A stretch of 64,000 nucleotides of DNA from CAVRCA01 sp965218045 (GCA_965218045.1 CBDCJX010000011.1:124001-188000); one strand, 5' to 3'; positions 34,021 through 42,970 are shown, counted from the first letter of the stretch. The notes: a model not told the origin generated them from the letters alone. Numbers and translations: made by a program.

Positions 34021-34659
34021 ATGAGTACCGTCCGAGCTTCGTCAGTCCTGCTCGCCGTGCTCGCCGTGGCGGGCTGCGTGACACCGCCGCCGGCGGGGCC
34101 GTCGGTGGTGGCGCTGCCCGGGCAGGGCAAGGACCTGCAAGCGTTCCAGCAGGACGACGTTGCGTGTCGACAATACGCCACGGCGCGCAATGGCTACGCC
34201 GACCCCGGGCAAGCGGCGACGCAGAGCGCGGTCGGCAGCGCCGCCGCCGGCACGGCGTTGGGCGCGGTGGCCGGTGTGCTGATCGGCGCCGCCACGGGCA
34301 ATCCGGGAGCGGGGGCCGCGATCGGCGCCGGCAGCGGCCTGGTTGGCGGATCGGTGGTGGGCGCCGACAACGCCGTCGTCGCATCCGGCGCGGTGCAGAC
34401 CGGCTACGATGTCGGCTATACGCAATGCATGGTCGCGCGCGGCAACACGGTGCAGCCAACGCCCGTCGCAGGCTACGGCTACCCGGCCTATGGCTACGCC
34501 TATCCGGCGCCCGCCTATTACGGCCCCGCCTATTACGGCCCCGCCTACTACGGCCCGGCCTATGCCGTCGGCCCCACCCTGGCGATCGGCATCGGCGGCG
34601 GCTGGGGCGGCGGGTGGCACCGTGGTTGGGGCGGCTGGCATCACGGCTGGCGCCACTGA
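34021..34659 (+). CDS. Glycine-zipper lipoprotein with tyrosine repeats and Gly/Trp/His tail
   Basis: 212 residues. The signal peptide ends at VAGC with Cys19, a lipobox. DVACRQYATARNGYADP resembles the start of YMGG-type glycine-zipper proteins. The zipper itself is AAAGTALGAVAGVLIGAATG followed by AGAAIGAGSGLVGGSVVGA. GYDVGYTQCMVARGN is conserved in this group. A repeat of the AYYGP unit occurs three times, and the end is glycine, tryptophan and histidine-rich (GWGGGWHRGWGGWHHGW). It is likely an outer-membrane lipoprotein. The histidines might bind metal (inference). Confidence 0.85.
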   Translation: MSTVRASSVLLAVLAVAGCVTPPPAGPSVVALPGQGKDLQAFQQDDVACRQYATARNGYADPGQAATQSAVGSAAAGTALGAVAGVLIGAATGNPGAGAAIGAGSGLVGGSVVGADNAVVASGAVQTGYDVGYTQCMVARGNTVQPTPVAGYGYPAYGYAYPAPAYYGPAYYGPAYYGPAYAVGPTLAIGIGGGWGGGWHRGWGGWHHGWRH

Positions 34660-34816
34660 GCCGGCTCGCCCGGGCGTGCCGGCCATTCATCAGCGTTAAT
34701 CCCCACACATCGCGGTCAGCGTCCGCCGTGCGTAGCACCTGCCCAACCGGCCGGCGTCGCTGGACTTGCCGGCGCCTTAGGGTCAGGTTCGGCGCAACAA
34801 GCCGGAAGGATCGCGC

Positions 34817-35458
34817 ATGCTGTTCGACATGGAGACGCTGGACCCCGTCAACGCCTACAAGCTGCTGGTCTCGACGGTGGTGCCACGGCCGATCGCATGG
34901 GTGTCCACGCGCGACCTCGACGGCAGCGTCAACGCGGCGCCGTTCTCGTTCTTCAACGCCATGTCAGGCCAGCCGCCGATCGTCTGCTTCGGCATCGGCG
35001 GACGCGCGCCCGGTGATGCGAAGGACACCGGCAACATCATCCGCCGCACCGGCGATTTCGTGGTCAACCTGGTCGACAACGCGCGGGCCGAGGCGATGAA
35101 CATCACCGCGATCGAGTTCGGCCCCGAGGTCGACGAGTTCCGCGAGGCCGGCCTCACGCCGCTGCCCTCGTCGCGTGTCAGATCGCCCCGCATCGCCGAG
35201 AGCCCGGTGTCGATGGAATGCGAGCGCCTGGTGATTGTCGAGGTGGGTGTCGACCGCGCGGTGGTGATGGGCAAGGTCCTCGCCATGCACGTGCGCGACG
35301 ACTGCGTGCTCGATCCGGTCAAATGCTACATCGACACGCCGAAACTGGATCTGATCGGCCGCATGCACGGGCGCGGCTGGTACGCCCGCACCACCGACCG
35401 TTTCGACCTGCCCCGCATCGACGTCGAGGAGTGGCGCGGGCGCAAGGCCGCAGAGTAG
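34817..35458 (+). CDS. Flavin reductase-like / FMN-binding split-barrel protein
   Basis: 213 residues; GGAAGGA precedes ATG 34817. The split-barrel flavin-reductase family shows VSTVVPRPIAWVSTRDLDG, NAAPFSFFNAMSGQPPIVCF and FVVNLVDNARAEAMNITA. FRLP-type reductases use NAD(P)H to reduce FMN or FAD for two-component monooxygenases. It could serve the HpaB-like enzyme, but they are 8 kb apart and not co-transcribed, so this is speculative. The C-terminus, DRFDLPRIDVEEWRGRK, is typical of the subgroup. A 14-bp palindrome follows the stop. Confidence 0.88.
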   Translation: MLFDMETLDPVNAYKLLVSTVVPRPIAWVSTRDLDGSVNAAPFSFFNAMSGQPPIVCFGIGGRAPGDAKDTGNIIRRTGDFVVNLVDNARAEAMNITAIEFGPEVDEFREAGLTPLPSSRVRSPRIAESPVSMECERLVIVEVGVDRAVVMGKVLAMHVRDDCVLDPVKCYIDTPKLDLIGRMHGRGWYARTTDRFDLPRIDVEEWRGRKAAE

Positions 35459-35770
35459 GCGGGCGCCCGCCACACCTCGAGCCGGCGGCACCCGGGTCGG
35501 AGCGCGTGAGCGATCCGCCGACGCTTGCCGCAAGCGCGTTACGCATGTGCATTGAGATCACAAATTTGTTGGTTGCTGCCGTTTAAAGATGATCTACGTT
35601 GCCCGTGGCGTCCAATTTTTGGCGCCAAAGCGGGGGTCGATCGATTTTATGGCTCTTGGCGCTTATTACTGTATTTCGCGCCGCGGTTCCGTTCGACCGC
35701 GATCGCTCGGGCGAGAATGGCCGCAACCCGCCTTGGACGAGCGCCACGCGCGAAGCGTCAGGGTGTTGCG
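35459..35770 (+). other. Intergenic region with palindromes, no gene seen
   Basis: About 312 bp between the flavin reductase and the acyltransferase. GGCGGGCGCCCGCC (35458-35471) is a perfect palindrome abutting the upstream stop and could form a hairpin, though no T-run follows. TTTGGCGCCAAA (35618-35629) is a second perfect palindrome and a plausible operator. The middle (35540-35600) is comparatively AT-rich and may hold the acyltransferase promoter. No convincing -35/-10 pair or coding frame was found. Confidence 0.5.
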
Positions 35771-36880
35771 ATGAATGAGATCAGGCCGCTGACGGGTCTG
35801 CGCGGGATCGCAGCGTGTGTTGTCGTCCTGTATCATTACTTCCAGTTCGTAGCACCGAGCGGCCCGATTCGCACGATCCTGGTCCACGGCTACCTGGCCG
35901 TCGACTTGTTCTTCGTCTTGAGCGGGTTCGTCATGGCCGTGACCTATGCCAAGACATTCTCCGGGCCCTACGACTTTCGAATATACTGGAATTTCCTCTA
36001 CAAGAGGCTGGGCCGGATCTATCCGCTCTACCTGCTCATGACGCTGATCTGGTTCGTCCTGCCGTTCGAGGGCGCGTCGACCTCGCCGGCTGTGCTGGTC
36101 AGCAACCTGCTGCTCGTCCAGGCGTGGGGCGTCGCCGACAGCATCGGCGGCCCGACCTGGTCGATCAGCACCGAGTTCGCTGCCTATCTCATCTTTCCCA
36201 TCCTGGTTGCCGCTGCCGTCAATAGTTGCTGGCGAGCCGCCTGGGGCGTGGTTCTGCTTGCCATCGCCGCGCTGGTTCTGGTGGCAACTCGGACCGATTT
36301 GCAAGTCAACCAATTGGTGATCGGCGTCGCCCGCAACGGACCGCTCGACGTGTTCGGCTCGGATACGCCCTATCCGCTGCTGCGGTGCCTGGCGGGCTTC
36401 ACCTTGGGCGTATTCGCGTACCGCCTTGGGAGCGTTCCGCTCTGTCAACGGCTGACCGGGGCCCGCTATGCCGGCGGCGTGGCATTGCTGGCGGTCATCG
36501 TGCTCCCGCTGTTGCTGCCCGACAGCGATAGCGCCGAGATCGTGGCGTTCGTGCCGCTCGTCCTGTGCCTGTCCCGCGAAGCGTCGCTCACCTCCAGAGT
36601 GATCGGCAGCGGCCCGATCCATTGGCTCGGCGACATATCGTATTCGATCTATCTGATTCACGTGCTGTTCGACACCATGCTTCGCAAGCCGCTGATGGTC
36701 GGGCTTGAGCGGGTCCATTTCGCGCACGCGTTCTCGTTGTCCGGGTTGCTGTTGCTGCTCCCCGTTATCGCGGCCTCCGCCGCGACCTATTACGGGATCG
36801 AGAAGCCCGCGCGGAACTGGGCGCGCAAGCTGGCGCGTTCCCGCCCTCCGCCGATCACCGCCGAGCCGGCCGCTCCATAG
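35771..36880 (+). CDS. Membrane O-acyltransferase, acyltransferase-3 family
   Basis: 369 residues from ATG 35771. About ten hydrophobic segments. IRPLTGLRGIAACVVVLYHY is the family N-terminus with the conserved arginine and histidine. YLAVDLFFVLSGFVMAVTYA and FLYKRLGRIYPLYLLMTL follow, and LGDISYSIYLIHVLFDTML lies late in the chain. It should acylate an extracytoplasmic or lipid-linked glycan. The frame is open upstream of 35771, but that part lies in the palindrome-bearing spacer and lacks homology-like features. It is the second such enzyme in the window. Confidence 0.9.
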   Translation: MNEIRPLTGLRGIAACVVVLYHYFQFVAPSGPIRTILVHGYLAVDLFFVLSGFVMAVTYAKTFSGPYDFRIYWNFLYKRLGRIYPLYLLMTLIWFVLPFEGASTSPAVLVSNLLLVQAWGVADSIGGPTWSISTEFAAYLIFPILVAAAVNSCWRAAWGVVLLAIAALVLVATRTDLQVNQLVIGVARNGPLDVFGSDTPYPLLRCLAGFTLGVFAYRLGSVPLCQRLTGARYAGGVALLAVIVLPLLLPDSDSAEIVAFVPLVLCLSREASLTSRVIGSGPIHWLGDISYSIYLIHVLFDTMLRKPLMVGLERVHFAHAFSLSGLLLLLPVIAASAATYYGIEKPARNWARKLARSRPPPITAEPAAP

Positions 36881-36978
36881 CCACGCCCGCGCGGAGCCGC
36901 CCGAAACACCTCGTGCGCGAGGCGGCGCCCGGCATAGTGTAATTGCCATGTCCTGAATTTGGCACGGAACGGCGCATC

Positions 36979-37731
36979 ATGGTCATCGGCTGGGGCGACG
37001 CGGTCCCTTCCATTCTCACCGCCTTCTTCGCCTCGCTTGTCGAATTTGTCGAGGCGCTCACAGTGGTGCTCGCCGTTGGCAGTATCCGTGGCTGGCGCGG
37101 CGCGCTCGGCGGCAGCCTGGTGGCGCTGGTCCTCCTGCTCGCGGTTGTCGCGGCGCTCGGCCCGGCGCTGGAGCGCATCCCGCTCGCTCTCTTGCAGACA
37201 CTGGTGGGGGCCTTGTCGCTGCTGTTCAGCCTGCGCTGGTTGCGCAAGGCCATACTGCGCGCCGCCGGTGTCATCCCCCTAAATGACGAGAGTGCCGCCT
37301 TTGCCCGCGAGGCCACCCGAATGCGCGCACTGGGCGGCGGCGGCGTGTGGGATGCGGCGGGCTTCGCCACCAGCTTTCAGATCACCGTGCTGGAAGGCAT
37401 GGAGGTGGTGTTCGTCGTTCTCGCCATCGGTGCCGGCGGCTCGGGGCTGCTGCTGCCGGCCAGCTTCGGCGCGCTGGCGGCGCTGCTGGTGGTGATCGCG
37501 CTTGGCGTGGCGGTCCACCGCCCGCTCGCCAACATCCCCGAGAACACCCTGAAATTTGCCGTCGGTGTGTTGTTGTCGGGGTTCGGCACGTTCTGGGTAG
37601 GGGAGGGGATGGGCATTCGATGGCCGGGCGGCGACTGGGCGATCCTCGCCCTGAGCCTCGGCTTCCTAGGGGTCGCCCTGCTGACCGTGGCGCTTTGCCG
37701 CCTCGGTTTCGCCCGGACGGAGCGCGGGTGA
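36979..37731 (+). CDS. Multi-pass membrane protein with duplicated E-x2-E helices (FTR1-like)
   Basis: 250 residues from ATG 36979, with seven or so hydrophobic segments. Two related helices carry paired glutamates: SLVEFVEALTVVLAVGSI near the start and TVLEGMEVVFVVLAIGAGGS in the middle. This resembles the REGLE helices of FTR1/OFeT iron permeases, but the flanking residues differ, and the protein matches what is usually left as an uncharacterised membrane protein. The stop is shared with the next small gene (TGATG). Divalent metal transport is an inference only. Confidence 0.75.
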   Translation: MVIGWGDAVPSILTAFFASLVEFVEALTVVLAVGSIRGWRGALGGSLVALVLLLAVVAALGPALERIPLALLQTLVGALSLLFSLRWLRKAILRAAGVIPLNDESAAFAREATRMRALGGGGVWDAAGFATSFQITVLEGMEVVFVVLAIGAGGSGLLLPASFGALAALLVVIALGVAVHRPLANIPENTLKFAVGVLLSGFGTFWVGEGMGIRWPGGDWAILALSLGFLGVALLTVALCRLGFARTERG

Positions 37732-37994
37732 TGCGCTGGCTGATTACGATTGCCGGAAACCTGCTCGGCCTGTTCGTGGGCGACGGCAGTTTCGCGGTAG
37801 TGATCGTCGCCTGGCTGACGTGCGTGGGCGTGGTGCCGTTGCTGGTCCCGCTGCCGTCCGCGTCGCACGGTGCGGTGCTGTTCGCCGGCCTCGCCATTGT
37901 CCTGGCCTGGAGCTGCCTCCGTCCAATATCGCGCCGCACCCGTGGCAGCATCCAGCCGGCGGTCCTGCCCGGCGACAACGCCCCGAAAGGTTGA
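37731..37994 (+). CDS. Small membrane protein, partner of the FTR1-like gene
   Basis: 87 residues from ATG 37731, which overlaps the upstream TGA by one base, so it is probably translated with it. Two hydrophobic stretches are seen: LITIAGNLLGLFVGDGSFAVVIVAW and HGAVLFAGLAIVLAWSCL. The C-terminal 20 residues are polar. No family is recognised. The tight coupling suggests it is a subunit or assembly partner of the upstream membrane protein. Confidence 0.65.
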   Translation: MRWLITIAGNLLGLFVGDGSFAVVIVAWLTCVGVVPLLVPLPSASHGAVLFAGLAIVLAWSCLRPISRRTRGSIQPAVLPGDNAPKG

Positions 37995-37996
37995 GG

Positions 37997-38839
37997 CTAT
38001 GCCGCCTTCTTCTTCTTGCGCGTCGAGCTGGCTTTCGTCTCGGGCGCGCTCGGGTCGGGGCGGAGGGTGCTGAGATACGCGGTGCGCGCCGTCGCACCCG
38101 CCAGCACGTAGCTGTGGTCGCTGCCGGTCAGCACGAACTGCGCACCCATGCCGATGTAGCGCGCGGCGTTGGTCTCGTCATACACCCCGCCGAGGCCGAG
38201 GAACTTGCCGTGCCTGCGACACGCCTCGCGCACCCGGCGATAGGCCTCGACCACCCGATCGTGCCCGACCTGCCCGGCGATGCCCATCTCGGCGGTGAGG
38301 TCGGATGTGCCGATCAGCAGCACGTCAATACCGTCGGTGGCGGCGATATCGTCCGCGTTGGCGACCGCCTCGGGGCTCTCGATCATTGCCGCGACCAAGA
38401 TCTCCTGGTTGATCGCCGCTTGCGCCTCGGTCGTTGCCGGCGGCTGGTAGCGGTAGATCGCCGGCGGCCCGCCCCAGCTTCGGTGGCCGTCCGGCGGGTA
38501 ATGGAACGCCTCGGCGATGCGCCTGGCCTGCTTGGCCGTGTCGACATGCGGCACGACGATGCCGAGCGCGCCGTTGTCGAGCGCGCGGGTGCCTTCGTCC
38601 AGCGCGTCGGCGCAGACCCGCACGATCGGCGTCACGCCGACCGGCAGCGCCGCGATGCAGAGCTGGGTCGCCTCCTGCACCGAGAACGCGCCGTGCTCGG
38701 TGTCGATGAACAGCCAGTCATGCCCGGTCGCGGCGGCGAGCGCCGGCACCGCGGCGGTGCGCAGGTGATGCACGCCGAAGCCGAGCGAAACCTCGCCCGC
38801 GCGTAGCCGCCGTAGCGCCGTGTTCTGCACGATCGGCAT
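37997..38839 (-). CDS. HpcH/HpaI-family aldolase
   Basis: 280 residues. Class II (metal-dependent) pyruvate aldolase fold. LFIDTEHGAFSVQEATQL, GALGIVVPHVDTAKQARRIA and AAMIESPEAVANADDIAA supply the conserved metal and pyruvate-binding residues, and IDVLLIGTSDLTAEMG is the classic late signature. The subfamily splits 2-oxo-3-deoxy acids or 4-hydroxy-2-oxo acids. The C-terminus ends in a lysine-rich tail (STRKKKKAA), unusual for the family. It converges on the small membrane protein with 2 bp between stops. A link to the HpaB-like gene is possible but unproven. Confidence 0.9.
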   Translation of the reverse strand: MPIVQNTALRRLRAGEVSLGFGVHHLRTAAVPALAAATGHDWLFIDTEHGAFSVQEATQLCIAALPVGVTPIVRVCADALDEGTRALDNGALGIVVPHVDTAKQARRIAEAFHYPPDGHRSWGGPPAIYRYQPPATTEAQAAINQEILVAAMIESPEAVANADDIAATDGIDVLLIGTSDLTAEMGIAGQVGHDRVVEAYRRVREACRRHGKFLGLGGVYDETNAARYIGMGAQFVLTGSDHSYVLAGATARTAYLSTLRPDPSAPETKASSTRKKKKAA

Positions 38840-38948
38840 CGTCGTCCCCCCATCACTTCGTTCCGGACACAGCGCAGCACGTTGCGCGACGCGCGGTCAA
38901 TCGATCCGCGAAGGTGACAGCTTATCGCTCTCGGCCTAAGCCGGAACG

Positions 38949-40202
38949 ATGAACGACACGGCTGCTTCGCCCGCCCCGTCGACCACCCCGGTCTCCAGCG
39001 CCCAGCAGGAGGCGTATTGGCGACGCAACCTCTATGTCTGCCTGTTCGGTTCGTTCACCAACAACGCGGCGATGACCTTGCTGCTGCCGTTCCTGCCGCT
39101 CTACGTGGCACAGCTCGGCGTGCGGACCCAGGCGGGCGTGGTGCAATGGTCCGGCATCGCCTACGGCATCACCTTCCTCGCCGCCGGGGTGATGGCGCCG
39201 GTATGGGGCAAGTTTGCCGACGCCTATGGCCGCAAGCTGATCCTGGTGCGCGCCAGCCTCGCGATGGCGATCACGATGTCGCTGATCGGCATGGCGCACA
39301 ACGTCTGGCAGCTTGTCGCCCTGCGCTTCCTCGCCGGCCTGCTCGGCGGCTACGCCTCCGGTGCGATCGTGTTCATCGCCACCCAGACGCCGAAGGAACG
39401 TTCGGCCTGGGCGCTCGGCACGCTGTCGACCGGGGTGATGGCGGGCACCTTGCTCGGCCCGCTGATCGGTGGCGCGCTGCCCTCGCTGATCGGGGTGCGC
39501 GCGACCTTCCTGCTCGCCGGCGGTGTCATCTTCATCGCGTTCCTGGCGACCTGCGCCTTCCTGCGCGAAGACCGCGGCGCGGTGCAAGCGCGGCGGGCGC
39601 AGCGGCGGCAAGGTTCGTGGTCGTTGATCCCCGACCGCCGCCCGGTGATCGCGATGCTGATCACCGCGATGCTGCTGATGCTGGCCAACATGTCGATCGA
39701 GCCGATCATCACCGTCTACGTCGCGCCATTGGTGCACGGCGACCACGTGGCGCTGATCTCCGGCGTGGTGATGTCGGCCGCCGCACTCGGCAGCATCCTG
39801 GCGGCACCACGGCTGGGCAAGCTGGCCGATCGGGTCGGCACCTGGAACGTGATCATCGGCTGCCTGCTGGTCACCGGCCTGCTGCTGCTGCCGCAAGCCT
39901 TCGTGGGCAACGCGTGGCAGCTCATCGGCTTGCGCTTCCTGATGGGGATGTCCTTGGCGGGATTGCTGCCCGCGATCAACGCGACGATCCGCCACAGCGT
40001 GCCCGACGGCGTCGCCGGAACGATTCTCGGCTACTCGACCTCGGCGCAATACACCGGCCAGGTGGTCGGCCCGGTGCTCGGCGGTTTCATCGGCGGGCAT
40101 CTCGGCATGCGGGCGGTGTTCTTCGCGACCACGGTCATCATGCTGGTCGGCGCGGCCTACACCTGGATCGTCAAGCCACGGCCGTCGCCGCGCGCGGAGT
40201 AG
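38949..40202 (+). CDS. MFS multidrug-type efflux transporter
   Basis: 417 residues with twelve hydrophobic segments. MTLLLPFLPLYVAQLGVRTQ opens the first helix. APVWGKFADAYGRKLILVRA is the motif-A loop after helix 2. LGTLSTGVMAGTLLGPLIGG resembles motif C of drug:H+ antiporters, which favours export. Two long hydrophobic halves are joined by the polar loop RRAQRRQGSW. It overlaps the 3' end of the convergent ligase gene by 32 bp. Substrate unknown. Confidence 0.9.
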   Translation: MNDTAASPAPSTTPVSSAQQEAYWRRNLYVCLFGSFTNNAAMTLLLPFLPLYVAQLGVRTQAGVVQWSGIAYGITFLAAGVMAPVWGKFADAYGRKLILVRASLAMAITMSLIGMAHNVWQLVALRFLAGLLGGYASGAIVFIATQTPKERSAWALGTLSTGVMAGTLLGPLIGGALPSLIGVRATFLLAGGVIFIAFLATCAFLREDRGAVQARRAQRRQGSWSLIPDRRPVIAMLITAMLLMLANMSIEPIITVYVAPLVHGDHVALISGVVMSAAALGSILAAPRLGKLADRVGTWNVIIGCLLVTGLLLLPQAFVGNAWQLIGLRFLMGMSLAGLLPAINATIRHSVPDGVAGTILGYSTSAQYTGQVVGPVLGGFIGGHLGMRAVFFATTVIMLVGAAYTWIVKPRPSPRAE

Positions 40203-41787
40203 CCTCGCCCGGGCTGCCGATCAGCCGCATCAGGGTGGCGAGCTGGTCCGCCTCGGCCGCCGGCTTGTCGGTGCGGATGCGCGCGATGCGCGGGAAGCGC
40301 AGGGCGACACCGGATTTGTGCCGGGTGGAGAGTTGCGCCGCGTCGAAGGCGACCTCCAGCACCAGCTCCTTCGCCACCTCGCGCACCGGGCCGAACCGCG
40401 CCGTGGTGTGGTTGCGCACCCACTTGTCGAGCATCGCCAGCTCGGCGTCGGTGAAGCCAAAATACGCCTTGCCGACCGGCACCAGCTCGCCGTCCTCGCG
40501 CCACAGGCCGAAGGTGTAGTCGGAGTAGAAGCTGCTGCGCTTGCCGTGACCGCGTTGCGCATACATCAGCACCGCGTCGATGGTGAGCGGGTCGCGCTTC
40601 CACTTCCACCACTGGCCGCGCGGACGGCCGGGCACGTAGGCGCTGTCGCCGCGCTTGAGCATCAGCCCCTCGATCGAGGCGGCGCGCGCGTCGTCGCGGA
40701 TCGCCGACAGTTCTTCGATTGTGCCGAACTCGATCAGCGGCGAAAGCCACATCAGCTCGGGGCGGACCCGCGCGTGCCACGCTTCTAGCCGGGTGCGGCG
40801 CGCGTCGAACGGCAGCGGGCGCAAATCCTCCGCACCGTCGAACAGCAGATCGTAGAGCCGGATGCCGGCGGGGAAGTCGCGCAGCATCTTGGGGTTCACC
40901 GCCTTGCGATTCAACCGCTGCTGCAAGTCGGCGAATGGTGCGACCTCGCCGTCGCGGATCACCAGCAGCTCGCCGTCGAGCACCGCCTCGAACTGCATCG
41001 CGCCGAGGATTTCGGGGAACGCGCCGGAGATGTCGTCGCCGCTGCGCGAGTAGACCCGCTTGCCGCCCGGGGTGGCGACGAGCTGCACCCGGATGCCGTC
41101 CCACTTCCACTCCGCGCGATACTGGCTCGCGTCGAGCGCGACGCGATCCTGCGGCTCCAGCGGGTGCGCCAGCATCGGCGGGCGAAACACCGGCGCATCC
41201 TTGGGGTCGGGCCGCGCGCCCCGCCCTTCCAGCCAGGCGAACAGCGCGGCATAGGGCGGGGCTAGGCCGTGCCAGACCTCTTCCACGTCGTCGGGCGCGA
41301 CGCGGCCCTCGGTCATCTCGGCCAGCGCCACTTTCGCCAGCCGCGCCGACACGCCGACGCGCAAGCTGCCGGTGATCAGCTTGAGCAGCGCCAGCCGCAC
41401 CGAGGGCTCGGAGGCGTCGAGCCAGCCGGCGACGTGGCCGGCGAGTTCCGGCTTGGGTGCGCTCTCCAAGGTCTCGACCACCTCGGCGAGCGAGGGTGGA
41501 GCCGCGTTGCTCGGCTTGCTTGGCCAGATCAGCGCCACGGTCTCGGCGAGGTCGCCCACATAGTCGTACGACCAGGCGAACAGCACCGGATCGGTGCGCG
41601 AGGCGGCGAGCTCGCGGATCAGGCCCGGCTTGGCGGCGGTGAAGGCGAGCTCGCCGGTGACGGCGGCGAGGCCGATGCCGCGATCCGGGTCCGGCTCGGT
41701 CGCGAAATACCGGCGCAGCAACGCGATCTTGGCGTTGCGCGAGGGCGTGAACACCAGCCGCTCCAGCAGGTCGGCGAACGCGATCAT
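40171..41787 (-). CDS. ATP-dependent DNA ligase, LigC/Lhr-cluster type
   Basis: 538 residues from ATG 41787. The N-terminal helical DNA-binding domain is followed by the nucleotidyltransferase core. Lys228 in AEWKWDGIRVQL is the catalytic lysine of the K-x-DG motif. FEAVLDGELLVIRDG (motif III), EGLMLKRGDSAYVPGR (motif IV) and WWKWKRDPLTIDAVLMYAQRG (motif V) follow. The OB-fold domain ends the chain. Its partner exonuclease overlaps it by 4 bp upstream, as in the bacterial ligase-exonuclease-Lhr repair cluster; the Lhr helicase and PdeM-type phosphoesterase are not here. Confidence 0.93.
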   Translation of the reverse strand: MIAFADLLERLVFTPSRNAKIALLRRYFATEPDPDRGIGLAAVTGELAFTAAKPGLIRELAASRTDPVLFAWSYDYVGDLAETVALIWPSKPSNAAPPSLAEVVETLESAPKPELAGHVAGWLDASEPSVRLALLKLITGSLRVGVSARLAKVALAEMTEGRVAPDDVEEVWHGLAPPYAALFAWLEGRGARPDPKDAPVFRPPMLAHPLEPQDRVALDASQYRAEWKWDGIRVQLVATPGGKRVYSRSGDDISGAFPEILGAMQFEAVLDGELLVIRDGEVAPFADLQQRLNRKAVNPKMLRDFPAGIRLYDLLFDGAEDLRPLPFDARRTRLEAWHARVRPELMWLSPLIEFGTIEELSAIRDDARAASIEGLMLKRGDSAYVPGRPRGQWWKWKRDPLTIDAVLMYAQRGHGKRSSFYSDYTFGLWREDGELVPVGKAYFGFTDAELAMLDKWVRNHTTARFGPVREVAKELVLEVAFDAAQLSTRHKSGVALRFPRIARIRTDKPAAEADQLATLMRLIGSPGEATPRAATAVA

Positions 41788-42845
41788 GCCGGGGTGGCCG
41801 TTGCCGGTTCGCCGGACGTCTCGGCGAGGCCCTCGTCGTCCTCGTCGCCGTAGCCGACCAGCCGCAACGCCCGGCCGCGCACGCCGCGCTGGCCGATGCA
41901 GTGGATCAGCGCCTCTTCGCGGCCATGCGTCACCCAGACCTCCGGCGCGGCTACCTCGTCGATGGTGGCGTTGAGCTCGTACCAGTCGGCGTGGTCGGAG
42001 ATCACCAGCGGCAGCTCGACGCCGCGCGAGCGGGCGCGCTGACGCACCCGCATCCAACCCGAGGCGATGGCGACCACCGGCTCGGACAGCCGCCGCGCCC
42101 AGCGATCGGTCACCGCGCTCGGCGGGGCGAGTACGATGGCGCCGCGCAGCGCGTCCTTGGCCGCCGCGGTCGCCGGCCGCAGGTCACCCAGCGCCACACC
42201 ATGTTGCTCGTAAACGGCGCAAAGCGGGGCGAGCGCCCCGTGCAGGTAGATCGGGTTGTACCAGCCGGCCGCGCGCAGCAGCGCAATCAGTCGCTGGCAC
42301 TTGCCGAGCGCGTAGCAGCCGATGACGTGGGTGCGCTCGGGGAACAGCCGCAGGCTGGCGAGCAGCCGCTCGATCTCGTGCGCGGGCGGCGGGTGGCGGA
42401 ACACCGGCAGGGCGAAGGTCGCCTCGGTGACGAACACGTCGCAGGGGACGGGGATGAAGCCGTCGCAGGTCGGGTCGTCCTGGCGCTTGTAGTCGCCGCT
42501 CACCACGGCGCGGCTGCCGCGATACTCCAGCACGACCTGGGCGCTGCCGAGCACATGCCCGGCGGGTTCCAGCCATAGCGTGACCTCGCCGAGCCGCAAC
42601 CGCTCGCCCCAGCCGAGCGCCTGTTGCCGGAGGCCGGCCCGATCCTCGCCCAAGCGCGCCCGCATCAGCGCGAGTGTCGCGGGGCTGGCGAGCACCGCCT
42701 GATGGCCGGGCCGGGCGTGGTCGGAATGGGCGTGGGTGATCACCGCGCGCTCCACCGGGCGCACCGGGTCGATGAAGAACCCGCCGGGATGGCAGCAGAG
42801 TCCCTCGGGGCAGATTGTCAGCCAAGTCTCCGGGTGCGGCGACAT
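41784..42845 (-). CDS. Ligase-associated DNA exonuclease (metallo-beta-lactamase/beta-CASP)
   Basis: 353 residues from ATG 42845. ITHAHSDHARPGH is the HxHxDH di-zinc motif. GHVLGSAQVVLEYRGSRAVVSGDYK provides the next metal-binding histidine/aspartate, and ISDHADWYELNATIDEV with VWVTHGREEALIH is the beta-CASP end. The family is often mislabelled an mRNA 3'-end processing factor; in this context it trims DNA ends before ligation. The start MSPHPETWLTICPEGLCCHP matches family members. Translational coupling with the ligase is clear (ATGA). Confidence 0.92.
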   Translation of the reverse strand: MSPHPETWLTICPEGLCCHPGGFFIDPVRPVERAVITHAHSDHARPGHQAVLASPATLALMRARLGEDRAGLRQQALGWGERLRLGEVTLWLEPAGHVLGSAQVVLEYRGSRAVVSGDYKRQDDPTCDGFIPVPCDVFVTEATFALPVFRHPPPAHEIERLLASLRLFPERTHVIGCYALGKCQRLIALLRAAGWYNPIYLHGALAPLCAVYEQHGVALGDLRPATAAAKDALRGAIVLAPPSAVTDRWARRLSEPVVAIASGWMRVRQRARSRGVELPLVISDHADWYELNATIDEVAAPEVWVTHGREEALIHCIGQRGVRGRALRLVGYGDEDDEGLAETSGEPATATPA

Positions 42846-42970
42846 GGCACGGAATGTGGCGCCGACTCCGGCTCTCCGCCAGGCAAGAGAGCTGTGAAGG
42901 GAGCTGTGTTGCACCGACCGGAGGCGGCCGACCGCCCCGTCAATGATCTTGGAAAGCGTCGTGCGGGTAT

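Noticed and set aside
42889..42908. Direct repeat GAGCTGTG between gcvP and the exonuclease gene
   Set aside because: Only 8 bp twice, with no promoter or hairpin context; expected by chance at this length.
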